Part shown: piece by piece, positions 53,782 to 62,053 of the stretch | Layout of the letters: each line of letters starts with the position of its first letter | How positions within the stretch are numbered: the first letter of the stretch is position 1 | Assembly (NCBI GenBank): GCA_964596165.1 | Contig: CAZQTW010000023.1 | Location: 14,468-78,467 of the forward strand | Length of the DNA: 64,000 nucleotides | DNA from: CAYUQT01 sp964596165 | GTDB lineage: Bacteria > Planctomycetota > Phycisphaerae > UBA1845 > JAFGLZ01 | Reading direction: 5' to 3' | The notes under the pieces: model-generated | The model's database searches: none | Seen by the model: only the letters and a program-made list of their open reading frames with translations | Told to the model about the DNA's origin: nothing | Program-made: the position numbers and the translations under genes

Positions 53782-54075
53782 GTGGTTCAAACGCGATATG
53801 AGTCCGACACGATGGTTCTGACGCTCGAGGGTCGCATGGATACGCCGACCTGCGAGCAATCGGAGCCGGACATCCTTGGCCGGATTCGAGAGGCCAAGGG
53901 GCCCGTGGTTTTGGACATGCACGGTGTGGACTACGTCAGTTCCATGTTTTTGCGGCTCTGCCTGAAGGCGGCCCAGCAGGTCGGACCGGGCAACTTTTCG
54001 ATCGTGCAGGTCAGTCCGGAGATCAAGAAGGTCTTCAAGATCGCCGGCTTCGATCAACAGATTCGCATCAACTGA
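53782..54075 (+). CDS. STAS-domain anti-anti-sigma factor, first copy
   Basis: This 97-aa single-domain protein has the SpoIIAA/RsbV fold: an early TMVLTLEGRMDT strand, then VVLDMHGVDYVSSMFLRLCLKAA with Ser in the usual phosphorylation position (DYVSS). It probably binds the HATPase kinase encoded two genes downstream when unphosphorylated. It starts with GTG and lies 24 nt after the aldehyde dehydrogenase gene, so they may be cotranscribed. Confidence 0.9.
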   Translation: MVQTRYESDTMVLTLEGRMDTPTCEQSEPDILGRIREAKGPVVLDMHGVDYVSSMFLRLCLKAAQQVGPGNFSIVQVSPEIKKVFKIAGFDQQIRIN

Positions 54076-54104
54076 TACGCCGACCATTCAAGGCGAGGTG
54101 TCTC

Positions 54105-54461
54105 GTGGAAACGAAGGAATTGGATCAAGCCAAGGTCGCGGTCATCGGGCCTCGGTTTGACACGTGCAGCGCTGCCGAGGTCGAAGTGGCTCTCAAGAAC
54201 CTGATTGCCAGCGGGGCGAGTGAGATCCTCGTCGATTTCTCACAGACCGAGTACATATCGAGCGCCGGGTTTGGGGTGCTCCTGGCGGCTGCAAAGCGGC
54301 TTCAGAATCTTGGCGGCGGCCTCGTGCTGTGCTCGATCAAGCCGGATGTTCAGCGTTTGTTCGAGACTGCCGGGTTCACGCACATCTTCAAGATCTGTGA
54401 TTCGCGCGAGGACGCGCTCCGGCTTGTGGCGAACACCGGGGACCGGTGTTCCGGGAGTTGA
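54105..54461 (+). CDS. STAS-domain anti-anti-sigma factor, second copy
   Basis: The 118-aa protein is a second STAS domain. It has FDTCSAAEVEVAL and ILVDFSQTEYISSAGFGVLLAAAKRL, with the phosphorylatable Ser in YISSAG, a closer match to the RsbV consensus than the first copy. It begins with GTG after GAGGTG and its end overlaps the following kinase gene. Two antagonists with a single kinase suggests two inputs or a decoy; no sigma factor gene is adjacent. Confidence 0.92.
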   Translation: METKELDQAKVAVIGPRFDTCSAAEVEVALKNLIASGASEILVDFSQTEYISSAGFGVLLAAAKRLQNLGGGLVLCSIKPDVQRLFETAGFTHIFKICDSREDALRLVANTGDRCSGS

Positions 54462-54958
54462 AAGAGAAGCCTATCGGCGGCGGCCGCTTCGCAAGGGCGG
54501 GCGGTCGTCGCGGCGACCGGAGCGCCAAAGTCGTGGCACACCGACACACCTTCACATTGCGGAACGATATCACGGAACTCCAATCGCTCGCACGGGTGCT
54601 GGAGGACCTGGGGCGGACTATCGGCCTGTCCCTGGAACACATCCACACGCTCAACCTCGCGATGGAAGAGATCATCACCAACATCATTCGCTACGGCTAT
54701 GAGGATGATCGCGAGCATCGGATCGAGGTTCGAATCGTGGTCGACGACACGCGTGTCAACCTGGAGATCGAGGACGACGGCAAGTCGTTCAATCCACTGG
54801 AGGTGCCCATTCCCGATGTCGACCGGCCGATCGCGGAACGGCCGATCGGGGGCCTGGGTCTGTTCCTCGTCCGGAACCTGATGGACGAGCTGGCCTACAC
54901 CCGGCGCGGCGGAAAGAACATCCTGAGCATGAACAAGGATTTCACACACACATCCTAA
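54446..54958 (+). CDS. RsbW-type serine kinase/anti-sigma factor (HATPase)
   Basis: The GHKL ATPase fold is clear: N-box EEIITNIIRYGY, G1 EDDGKSFNP and G2 GGLGLFLVRNLMDE. Family members phosphorylate STAS antagonists and bind a sigma factor or another partner. The GTG at 54446 overlaps the stop of the STAS gene by 16 nt, which fits coupled translation, but residues 1-29 are not domain-like. GTG 54533, with GGAG 10 nt upstream, gives a typical 141-aa protein and may be the true start. The target is not encoded nearby. Confidence 0.9.
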   Translation: MFRELKEKPIGGGRFARAGGRRGDRSAKVVAHRHTFTLRNDITELQSLARVLEDLGRTIGLSLEHIHTLNLAMEEIITNIIRYGYEDDREHRIEVRIVVDDTRVNLEIEDDGKSFNPLEVPIPDVDRPIAERPIGGLGLFLVRNLMDELAYTRRGGKNILSMNKDFTHTS

Positions 54959-55238
54959 TGCCCTCTTCGTGTTGAGGAGTTGCCTGGTCCGGGTTTGAAG
55001 CCTCGCGCTCGCTTGGCCGGCGCCCGGGAGGGCCCTGCAGCGCGAGCGGGGCGGTCTTGCGCGCTGGAGGTAGTCACGGTTCGAGAGCACGATCGGCCTG
55101 GCCACATCGCCTTAGCGTCTATTGGGGGTCGTCAATGGAGGAAGGATGGGGTTTTTCGCCTGTAGCAGCATTGCCCCAGCGGCCGATAACTGCGATATGG
55201 GACATACCCTGCTGCCCCGCCGGAGGTGCAGGGCGGTT
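54959..55238. other. Intergenic region before the TPR protein
   Basis: No gene was recognised. GGAGGTG (55221-55227) is the ribosome binding site of the next gene, about 10 nt before its ATG. Confidence 0.35.
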
Positions 55239-56888
55239 ATGCCTGTTCGCAAGACTGGTTCGATCATGGTTGCCCAACGCACTGCCCGGTTGAGCCGGGC
55301 GAGAGTCCATTTCAAGAAGACGACCTTCGCACCCGCATTCGGATTGTGGGCGGGCCTGCTCTCTGTTCTCAGTGTTGACACTGAGCCTGCCCTGTCGCAG
55401 GCCGTTGCGCCGCCGCCCGACACCGCGATTCCCACGATTCGGATGCAGCGGTTTGACGTGCACTTCGAGACGGCCGAGTCGACGGAGGTGTCCTCGGTCG
55501 AGTTGTGGTTCACGATGGACTGCGGGGCCTCGTGGAATCGCTCCGAGCTGGATCCCTCGTGGACGCGGAGTCCGCTGCCGTTCGTCGCACCCAAGGAAGG
55601 GCTCTACGGGTTCTTCGTGATCGTCAACAACCAGGCGGGTTCCTCTTCACTGAAACCGGAAACGGGTACCCCGCCGCAGCAGTGGTGCTTCGTCGACTGG
55701 ACCCCGCCGCTTGTGCAGGTTCATGTTGCGGAAAAGGACAAGAACTTCGCCTCCACCCGGCGAATCGCCCTCAAGTGGACAGCCTACGACACCCACCTTA
55801 TCGACCGTCCGATTGCTTTGTACTACATGCTTGCGGATCAGCGACTTTGGGTTCCCATTGAACAGAATCTTCCCAACTCAGGTCGATACGACTGGCGTGT
55901 CCCGGATTCCGTCAGTGGCCGACTTGTGCTGAAACTGGCCGTTACCGATCGAGGGGGACATGTTGTCGAGCGGTTCAGCGAACCATTGAATATCGAGGCG
56001 GCCAAACCGGCGGCCGCCTCGCGGCCGGCGGATCCGGCGCCCGTGGCGGCCAGGACGGTTGCCGTCGCCAACCGGCCGATGGAGACCGTCGTGGTGGAAC
56101 AGACGCCGCCGAAGCCGGCGCCGTCATCATCGGTAACCGTTCGCTCCGTGGCGGTGGAGCGTCCGGAGTCGCGTCAGGCCGAACTGGCCACTCATGAATC
56201 CGTTTCGATTGGCCAGGTCGACTCTCCAAAGAGGATTCCCATCGAAGTTCGCGAGCGCCAGACCTTCAAGCAGGTGGAGGATGTGCCTGCCATATCGGTG
56301 GGTCGCGTGCCAACGACTGTCAAGGCTGCCGTGGAAGTGGCCGGCACGCGAGCTGTGGCGGTTGAGCGGGCGAACCAACCGGTGGCGTCTCGATTCTCCG
56401 GCGATTCCGCGCGTGCTAAGAAGCTGTATGAAGCGGGGACGTGGCATCGATTGCGGGGCGAGTTCGCGGTCGCGACGCTTCGGTATCGGGAGGCCCTCCA
56501 GGCCGATCCGGCATGTCATGAGGCCCGGCAAGACTTGGCAGGACTGCTGTACATCCAGGGGAAGTACGCGGAATCGGCCAAGACGTACGGCGAGGTCCTC
56601 TCCCAGGCACCGAACCATCGTGGGGCCCTGCGGGGTTTGGCGCTGGCCTCGGTGGCCTGTCGAGATTACGCCACGGCAAAGGGATCTCTCATGCGTCTGG
56701 TGGCGCTTGACGACGCGGACGGGCAGGCTTGGCTCGATCTGGGAGATGTGAGTTTCCTGGTCGGCGACCGGTCGGGGGCTCGCGATTTTTGGACCAAGGC
56801 CGCCGGTACCGGACAGAGTGCCGAGGTCGTCGATAAGGCGCAAAAGCGACTGGCGACCTATCCTCCACTTCCACTCGGTGCCCAATAA
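55239..56888 (+). CDS. Secreted TPR-repeat protein with beta-sandwich N-terminus
   Basis: The 549-aa protein has a long signal peptide (hydrophobic at residues 30-50, ending ALSQ). Residues 60-245 hold two beta-sandwich-like segments (MQRFDVHFETAESTEVSSVELWFTMDCG; PIALYYMLADQRLWVPI). Residues 250-390 are a low-complexity Ala/Pro/Val-rich stretch. At least three TPR units follow (AGTWHRLRGEFAVATLRYREALQADP; GKYAESAKTYGEVLSQAP; GDRSGARDFWTKAAG). It probably acts as a periplasmic scaffold. The gene precedes holA by 80 nt. Confidence 0.75.
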   Translation: MPVRKTGSIMVAQRTARLSRARVHFKKTTFAPAFGLWAGLLSVLSVDTEPALSQAVAPPPDTAIPTIRMQRFDVHFETAESTEVSSVELWFTMDCGASWNRSELDPSWTRSPLPFVAPKEGLYGFFVIVNNQAGSSSLKPETGTPPQQWCFVDWTPPLVQVHVAEKDKNFASTRRIALKWTAYDTHLIDRPIALYYMLADQRLWVPIEQNLPNSGRYDWRVPDSVSGRLVLKLAVTDRGGHVVERFSEPLNIEAAKPAAASRPADPAPVAARTVAVANRPMETVVVEQTPPKPAPSSSVTVRSVAVERPESRQAELATHESVSIGQVDSPKRIPIEVRERQTFKQVEDVPAISVGRVPTTVKAAVEVAGTRAVAVERANQPVASRFSGDSARAKKLYEAGTWHRLRGEFAVATLRYREALQADPACHEARQDLAGLLYIQGKYAESAKTYGEVLSQAPNHRGALRGLALASVACRDYATAKGSLMRLVALDDADGQAWLDLGDVSFLVGDRSGARDFWTKAAGTGQSAEVVDKAQKRLATYPPLPLGAQ

Positions 56889-56968
56889 GTGTAGACTCTG
56901 TTGGTTCTGGAGTGGGGGCGTGTGTATCCCGACGGTCTGGGGGGCGCGCATGGAAGGATTCCGGGGCG

Positions 56969-57916
56969 ATGGTCAAGGCAAGGGAATCGTCAAGCGGCGA
57001 GATGAAGCCAGTCTACGCCATCTACGGGCCTGACGAGTTCCTTCGCCGGCAGGCAATTGAGGGGGTTATTCATGAGGTTTTGGGTGACGAACCTCCGCCG
57101 ATGGCCTTGATCGAGGTGGAGGGTCCGAAGGTTGCCTTGGCTGAGGTTTTGGATGAACTGAGAACACTGCCTTTCCTATCGGATCGGCGGCTTGTTGTCG
57201 TGCGCGAAGCTGACGCCTTCATTAGCGCCCACCGCGAGGCATTGGAGAGATATGTGGCATCGCCGTGCAGCACGGGTGTGCTTGTGCTCATCAGCGATGT
57301 GATGAACAAGCAATGGCGATTGACCAGGGCGATTCAACAGATCGGACGACTGATCGAATGCAAGGCCCCGCCGCCGTGGGAGCGGACCCAGTGGTTGATG
57401 GGTCGTGCCTCGCAAGCGTATGGTAAGCGATTGGAGCCCATCGCCGCTCAGGCATTGGTGGATCTGGTGGGCGGCGAGATGGCCGGACTGGATGCCGAAC
57501 TGGTCAAGCTGACGCTCTACGTCGGCGATCGGGAACTCATTACCACCCAGGACGTCGAAGACTTGGTCGGCTATACGCGCCCGGAGAACGTCTTTCGGAT
57601 GACGGACGCGTTGGCACAGAAGGACGCGGCTACGTGTCTTCGCTTGTGGCGGCAGACGCTGGCGACCGACGACCAGGCGGCGTACAAGGCAATTGGGGGC
57701 CTGGCTTGGGCCGTGCGACAGATGATGGCGGCGAAAGAGCCGGGACGTACGGGCACCCATGCATCGATGACTCGCTCGGCCGCCGCCTTCAGCTTGCGGC
57801 AATTGCAGGATATTCTGATGCGGTTGCTGGCGGCCGATGTGGGCAGCAAGACGGGCTTGGGCACGGTGGATTCGGCGATTGAGAAGCTTGTTGTCGAGCA
57901 GTGCATGGCTCGCTGA
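56969..57916 (+). CDS. holA: DNA polymerase III delta subunit
   Basis: HolA (315 aa) opens the sliding clamp within the clamp loader. It opens MVKARESSSGEMKPVYAIYGPDEFL, where VYAIYGPDEFLRRQAI is the typical delta N-terminus. Later LPFLSDRRLVVVREADAF, GGEMAGLDAELVKLTLYVG and VFRMTDALAQKDAATCL match the family. ATG 56969 has GGAAGG upstream; a shorter start at 57002 removes 11 residues. This and dnaX give two clamp-loader subunits in the window. Confidence 0.93.
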   Translation: MVKARESSSGEMKPVYAIYGPDEFLRRQAIEGVIHEVLGDEPPPMALIEVEGPKVALAEVLDELRTLPFLSDRRLVVVREADAFISAHREALERYVASPCSTGVLVLISDVMNKQWRLTRAIQQIGRLIECKAPPPWERTQWLMGRASQAYGKRLEPIAAQALVDLVGGEMAGLDAELVKLTLYVGDRELITTQDVEDLVGYTRPENVFRMTDALAQKDAATCLRLWRQTLATDDQAAYKAIGGLAWAVRQMMAAKEPGRTGTHASMTRSAAAFSLRQLQDILMRLLAADVGSKTGLGTVDSAIEKLVVEQCMAR

Positions 57917-58009
57917 CGGGGCGCAAGGGTGGCAGCTACCCTGTTGGTGTGTTTGAGGAGCCCCAGGGGCGTTCGGCGGTAGGGGGCAGCGGCCGAAGGA
58001 GATGTGATC

Positions 58010-60124
58010 ATGCTACGATGGGGTAAGCAGGTTGTCGGGGGCCTTGCTTGCGGTCTGATTCTGGCCGTTGGCTGTTACGTCGAGTCGGACATCGAGCAGG
58101 TCAGCCAGGTGCCGGTCAAGGATCCGAACACAACGAAGACGGCCACTGCCGGGACTCGCCCTCTTTCCAAGGCCTTTGATACGGAGGCCAGGACAGGTAG
58201 GGATCCCAGCGTCGACCAGACCGAGAAGGCGACGCGGGAGTACTCCGATCGGGTGGCCCGAGGCCGGTCGACGCCCGGCGACGCCGGGTCCGAGCGCGTA
58301 ACGAGTGAACGATTCGGTGGCGGCGCTGCTTTCGGGAAGGGCGAGTCCAACCCTGAGGCCTCGAAAGCGGTCGGATCGGCCACGCCGGATGCGAACAGAA
58401 GCGCGATCCATGTGGACAGTGATTCTTTCGAGACCGGTCATGTGCCGGCAAAGGATGCGGGAAGAACGGCCGGCAAGTCAGTTGATCACCGGGGCGACAA
58501 GTCGGCGGAGGGCACGACGGCAGGCAGGCCGTCGAGAATCGACGGTCAAACGGTGACGCCACCGGGACTGTCGCAGCGGGTCCCGATTGAGAAGAAAGGG
58601 GCGGAAGGTCAGGCCTCCGCGCTCGCCAAACCGGCGGATAGTGGAATGCCGTCCGAGCCGCTCAGCATCCAGGATCAGAAGGCCAAAGCGGTGGAGGTGC
58701 CGACGGAGCGGTTCCCGATCGAAAAAAAGGCGACGGAGGCTCAGACGCCTTCGCTCGCCAAGCCGACGGATAGGGTAACAGGGGTTACGCCGGCAAAGAC
58801 GGAGGATCAGAAAGTGCCGCCGTTGGAGTTGCCGAGTCGATTGCCCATTGAGAAGAAGGCGACGGAGGGCCACGTGTCTTCGGGCGCCAAGCCGGTCGTT
58901 CCGACGGCGCCGCCGGCGGTGGCTCCCGCGGCACCGCCGGCCGCACCCGTAGTGCCGCCTGCACCTGTTGCGAGGTCGGATTCCGGGTCGTCGGTCGGCG
59001 AGAAACGGGCTGTCGAATCACCGGACCTGCTTCCCAAGCCGACCGCCACAGTGTCGGACGTCAAGCCGGCGATGACGCCGGCTTTGGCGGATCGGAGCGC
59101 CTCGGAGGGTTTCAGTGCAAAGACCGAGAGAGTGGACCGCAAGGAGTCCTTGCCTGTTTTGGCAGAGCAAGGAGGGTTGAGTGCGGCCAAAGCGCCGGCA
59201 TCCTCCCCGACGGGCGGTTTTGTGGTTCCCAGACCGCCGGACGTGCCCAGTGAACCTGCCAAGTCCAGGAGCGTGTCCGACGAGAGGAAACAACCGGGTG
59301 CAATCCCCGCGGCAACTCCAAGGGTCGAGGCAAAGACGGTGGCACAGCCGAAGCCGACTGGTCCTGAGCCCGCCAGGTCGGCGCAACCTAACCAGCCCGT
59401 TGGGACGGCCTCTGTAACAGACGCGGACATCAAGGCTGTCATCCGTCAGCGCCTGAAGGAGGTTCAGGCCAATCCGAACGATCTGGAGAAGCAACTCGCT
59501 CTCCGGTTGCTGTATGTGGTGGACAATCAGCCGGACAAGGCGCTGGCCGAGATTCCAGGGACCAACGCGCCAACGCAAGCGATCATCCAACGGCTGATGA
59601 AGACGGTCATGAACGCCTCGCAGAGCAAAGGAAAGGACCCCGCGGCCGGGGCGACGCAGATGCTGGATTCCGTGGAAGACCTGCGCAAGCTGCTCCGATC
59701 TCACGCCGATCTCCAGCTTCCCGCCATCAAGCTGTGTACGAAGGTGGAGGGATTTGGGGTGTACGACGAGATCAAGCCACCGGTGTTTCCTGCCGGGCAG
59801 CGGAATCGGCTCATTGTGTACTGCGAGATCAAGAATTTCCGAACGGACCCGACAGAAGATGGGCAGTACAGGGTGTTGTTGGCCCAGCGGATCAAGGTTC
59901 TCAACAGTGAGGGCAAGGTCGTATACGAGGTTGGAGACGATGACGTGCCCTACACGAGTCGGCGGCCAATCGAGGACTTTTTCCTAGTCCAGCTCGTCGA
60001 ATTGCCGACGTCATTGCCCCAGGGAAAGTACCTGTTGCGTCTCTACGCCGAGGACAAACTTGCGGGCAAAGCAACTGAGAACCAAGTCGAGTTTACCATC
60101 AAAAGTGGGAGTGCGAACCGCTAA
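58010..60124 (+). CDS. Repetitive lipoprotein with conserved C-terminal domain
   Basis: The 704-aa protein has a lipobox at residues 16-21 (ILAVGC). Residues 30-475 are low complexity and hold three copies of a PIEKKATEGQ-like unit with a following SLAKP (DNA at 58583-58633, 58714-58765 and 58843-58894, period about 130 nt), then a Pro/Ala-rich stretch. Residues 475-704 look folded: a helical part (IKAVIRQRLKEVQANPNDLEKQLALRLLY) and a beta part (NRLIVYCEIKNF; QYRVLLAQRIKVLN). AAGGAG stands 8 nt before the ATG. The repeats suggest a spacer that holds the end domain away from the membrane. Confidence 0.7.
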   Translation: MLRWGKQVVGGLACGLILAVGCYVESDIEQVSQVPVKDPNTTKTATAGTRPLSKAFDTEARTGRDPSVDQTEKATREYSDRVARGRSTPGDAGSERVTSERFGGGAAFGKGESNPEASKAVGSATPDANRSAIHVDSDSFETGHVPAKDAGRTAGKSVDHRGDKSAEGTTAGRPSRIDGQTVTPPGLSQRVPIEKKGAEGQASALAKPADSGMPSEPLSIQDQKAKAVEVPTERFPIEKKATEAQTPSLAKPTDRVTGVTPAKTEDQKVPPLELPSRLPIEKKATEGHVSSGAKPVVPTAPPAVAPAAPPAAPVVPPAPVARSDSGSSVGEKRAVESPDLLPKPTATVSDVKPAMTPALADRSASEGFSAKTERVDRKESLPVLAEQGGLSAAKAPASSPTGGFVVPRPPDVPSEPAKSRSVSDERKQPGAIPAATPRVEAKTVAQPKPTGPEPARSAQPNQPVGTASVTDADIKAVIRQRLKEVQANPNDLEKQLALRLLYVVDNQPDKALAEIPGTNAPTQAIIQRLMKTVMNASQSKGKDPAAGATQMLDSVEDLRKLLRSHADLQLPAIKLCTKVEGFGVYDEIKPPVFPAGQRNRLIVYCEIKNFRTDPTEDGQYRVLLAQRIKVLNSEGKVVYEVGDDDVPYTSRRPIEDFFLVQLVELPTSLPQGKYLLRLYAEDKLAGKATENQVEFTIKSGSANR
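58583..58894 (+). repeat. Three direct repeats within the lipoprotein gene
   Basis: Units at 58583, 58714 and 58843 each encode a PIEKK(A/G)(T/A)E motif followed by (S/L)AKP. Spacing is about 130 nt. Divergence between units shows this is an old duplication and not an assembly artefact. Confidence 0.7.
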
Positions 60125-60226
60125 TCCTGGCAAGGACTTGGGGCGAAAATAGGACATAAACGCCCTGAGTATGCGTACTTGTCAGGTCGAATATTTCTTT
60201 AGTAGTTGGGGAAACCCTTCTGTATA

Positions 60227-60844
60227 ATGGGCGTACAAGATCTTAGCGGCGGCCTGTGTCATGGGATGCGGCACGTGGAACTTGGGACTGAACGTCATCA
60301 AGTAACTCAACTCTCATTGTATCTCTATCGCCGCGCGCTTCACCCCGAGCTCTTCAGAATACATACCAGCCGACACCTTCGGCAGCGGTTTTACCAAGCC
60401 GACATTTGGATCGTGGGTTTGGGGCATGTTGTGACACTTTCTTCAGGAGGCCGGGTGCTGAGTGAAGCGGCTATCTGTGACACTAAGCTAATGCCCGAAC
60501 GTGGTTTAGCTCACCAATTCCGTTTCAGAGGCGAGCGCGATCACAGTGAAAACTGGGAGAACGGTGTCGGCTACATGCTCAGTAGCCAAATCGAGAAGAT
60601 GAGCAGACAACTGTTCAAGTCTTCGCACTCGGATCTGATACGACATGCGAAGCGGCGTGGGTTGCTGGCTACCTTCGATGACTGGGCCAGCAATGGTGAC
60701 CTCATTCCCTTCTCGTTTATTGACTACGAGGCGAGAGAGCGGGAGCTCCACATCCACGCTTTTCACATTTACCCGGACGATCTTACCTTCGTTAAGACCC
60801 AATCGATTATTGAATTGCAGACGCTACCTGCCTCACGCGACTAG
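60227..60844 (+). CDS. DUF2617-like protein
   Basis: The protein (205 aa) looks soluble and has motifs that I associate with DUF2617: LSLYLYRRALHPELFRIHTSRHL, an ADIWIVGLGHVVTL strand pair, and LHIHAFHIYPDDLTFVKTQSIIEL at the end. The function is unknown. Codon use and base composition look less GC-rich than the neighbours. The start is unclear: ATG 60227 is used, TTG 60206 and ATG 60266 are alternatives, and there is no clear ribosome binding site. Confidence 0.55.
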   Translation: MGVQDLSGGLCHGMRHVELGTERHQVTQLSLYLYRRALHPELFRIHTSRHLRQRFYQADIWIVGLGHVVTLSSGGRVLSEAAICDTKLMPERGLAHQFRFRGERDHSENWENGVGYMLSSQIEKMSRQLFKSSHSDLIRHAKRRGLLATFDDWASNGDLIPFSFIDYEARERELHIHAFHIYPDDLTFVKTQSIIELQTLPASRD

Positions 60845-61099
60845 CGGTTTTCGGCCACTGATTCATGAGGATGTGTGTACGGGGGTGCATGTATACGCTC
60901 TGCATGCAACTGCCGCTTGAGGCTTAATGGGCCTCTGCGGCTTTCTGCCAATATGGCATGCGTGTCTACGGCCTGCTTACATGCTCTTGTCAGAACGGCA
61001 GTGTATGGGCACGGTTGTCGGATGGGGACAAACATGTCAAAGCATTGTTGTTAAAGGGCTTACGATTCATTTCTGCGCAGCGAAATCGCTCGGAAGTCC
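60845..61099. other. Intergenic region before the sigma-54-like promoter
   Basis: No gene or RNA was recognised. It would carry any activator site for the promoter at 61100; I saw no CCTAC-type dyad in it. Confidence 0.35.
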
Positions 61100-61115
61100 T
61101 GGCATGACGTTTGCA
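61100..61115 (+). promoter_or_regulatory. Sigma-54-like promoter before the receiver-like gene
   Basis: TGGCAT-GACGT-TTGCA (61100-61115) matches -24/-12 with one mismatch in the -24 and a perfect -12. The expected start, near 61126, gives a leader of about 40 nt. Confidence 0.55.
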
Positions 61116-61164
61116 TTTACGCGAATTGAGGCAGCCGTTTCTTGCGCGTCGAGGTGCAAGCGTG

Positions 61165-61593
61165 ATGGCAGTGCAAGGATGCGAACGAATAGCGGACGGC
61201 CCTTGGGAGTTGATGGTTTCGGCGGATCGAGCCACCGATTTGGGTTGGGCCGAGCGCCTGGCGGCGAGGCTCAGTCCGCAAGGGATCGCGGTTCGTTGTG
61301 TCTGCCATGAGTCCGAGGCGTTTTGCATGGTCCGGCGCGGCCATCTGAAGCTGGCGGTTCTGGACACACTGGCACCGAGGTTGTCGGGTCTGAACCTGCT
61401 TCGGCGGATCCGGTCGATTGACCGAGAGCTCCCGTGCGTTCTGGTGAGTCCCGAGGTTGACGGGCGTTACATGCGTGCGGCTCTGGACCTGCGAGCCCAC
61501 AGTGTGCTGACGCGTCCGGTGGACGAGACAATCCTGCGGGATCTGATCGCGGCAGTCTTCCGCAGGTTTTACGAGAGTGAATTGCTGTTCTAG
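61165..61593 (+). CDS. Degenerate response-regulator receiver domain protein
   Basis: This 142-aa single receiver-like domain has the phospho-acceptor candidate D67 (LAVLDTLAPRLSG), the middle Ser position near S94 (CVLVSPE) and RPV at 116-118, where a lysine is expected (Arg instead). The acidic pair at the N-terminus is weak (SADRATD). So signalling by phosphorylation is doubtful; it could act as a pseudo-receiver. GAGGTG lies 9 nt before ATG 61165. It lies upstream of groES, with a large dyad between. Confidence 0.65.
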   Translation: MAVQGCERIADGPWELMVSADRATDLGWAERLAARLSPQGIAVRCVCHESEAFCMVRRGHLKLAVLDTLAPRLSGLNLLRRIRSIDRELPCVLVSPEVDGRYMRAALDLRAHSVLTRPVDETILRDLIAAVFRRFYESELLF

Positions 61594-61608
61594 GTTCGTG
61601 TCCGACGA

Positions 61609-61662
61609 ATCCAACCCGAGAGGAGTTGTATTGAACGTGCTTACAACTCGGTCGGGTCGGAT
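61609..61662 (+). promoter_or_regulatory. Large inverted repeat upstream of groES
   Basis: The arms at 61609-61630 and 61642-61662 match at most positions (ATCC[A/G]ACCCGA, then GAGTTGTA) around an 11-nt loop that includes TTGAACGTGCT. It is not the CIRCE sequence. It may be an operator for another repressor, an RNA structure in the groES leader, or a terminator for the upstream gene, though no T-tract follows. Confidence 0.5.
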
Positions 61663-61701
61663 CGTTCGGCCATAGAGAGTGATCAACGAAAGGAACGTGG
61701 T

Positions 61702-61998
61702 ATGGCAAAGTTGAAGATCAGGCCGCTCGGCGACAAGGTTCTGGTCAAGCGGTTGGAGGCTGAGACGAAGACGGCGGGTGGGATTGTCCTTCCCGACACG
61801 GCCAAGGAGAAGCCGAAGCGCGGCGTCGTCCAGGCGGTCGGGGAAGGTAAACTGCTTGACAACGGGAAACGGAATCAGCTTCAGGTGAACAAGGGTGATG
61901 AGGTGCTGTTCACCAGCTACGCGGGTACGGAGATCAAGATTGACGGCGAAGAGTACCTGATCATGGGTGAGGAAGACATCCTCGCGATCCTGGGCTGA
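61702..61998 (+). CDS. groS: Co-chaperonin GroES
   Basis: The 98-aa lid of the chaperonin has KIRPLGDKVLVKRLEAE, the mobile loop KTAGGIVLPDTAKEKP, and LIMGEEDILAIL at the end. AAGGAACG precedes the ATG. It is followed 55 nt later by groEL. Confidence 0.98.
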   Translation: MAKLKIRPLGDKVLVKRLEAETKTAGGIVLPDTAKEKPKRGVVQAVGEGKLLDNGKRNQLQVNKGDEVLFTSYAGTEIKIDGEEYLIMGEEDILAILG

Positions 61999-62053
61999 AC
62001 ATGGAGTGCGCCGATGCGATGAGATCGCGGGCGCGATGTGGAGGAAACAATAG

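Noticed and set aside
61594..61701. CIRCE operator for HrcA upstream of groES
   Set aside because: The inverted repeat present does not match TTAGCACTC-N9-GAGTGCTAA.
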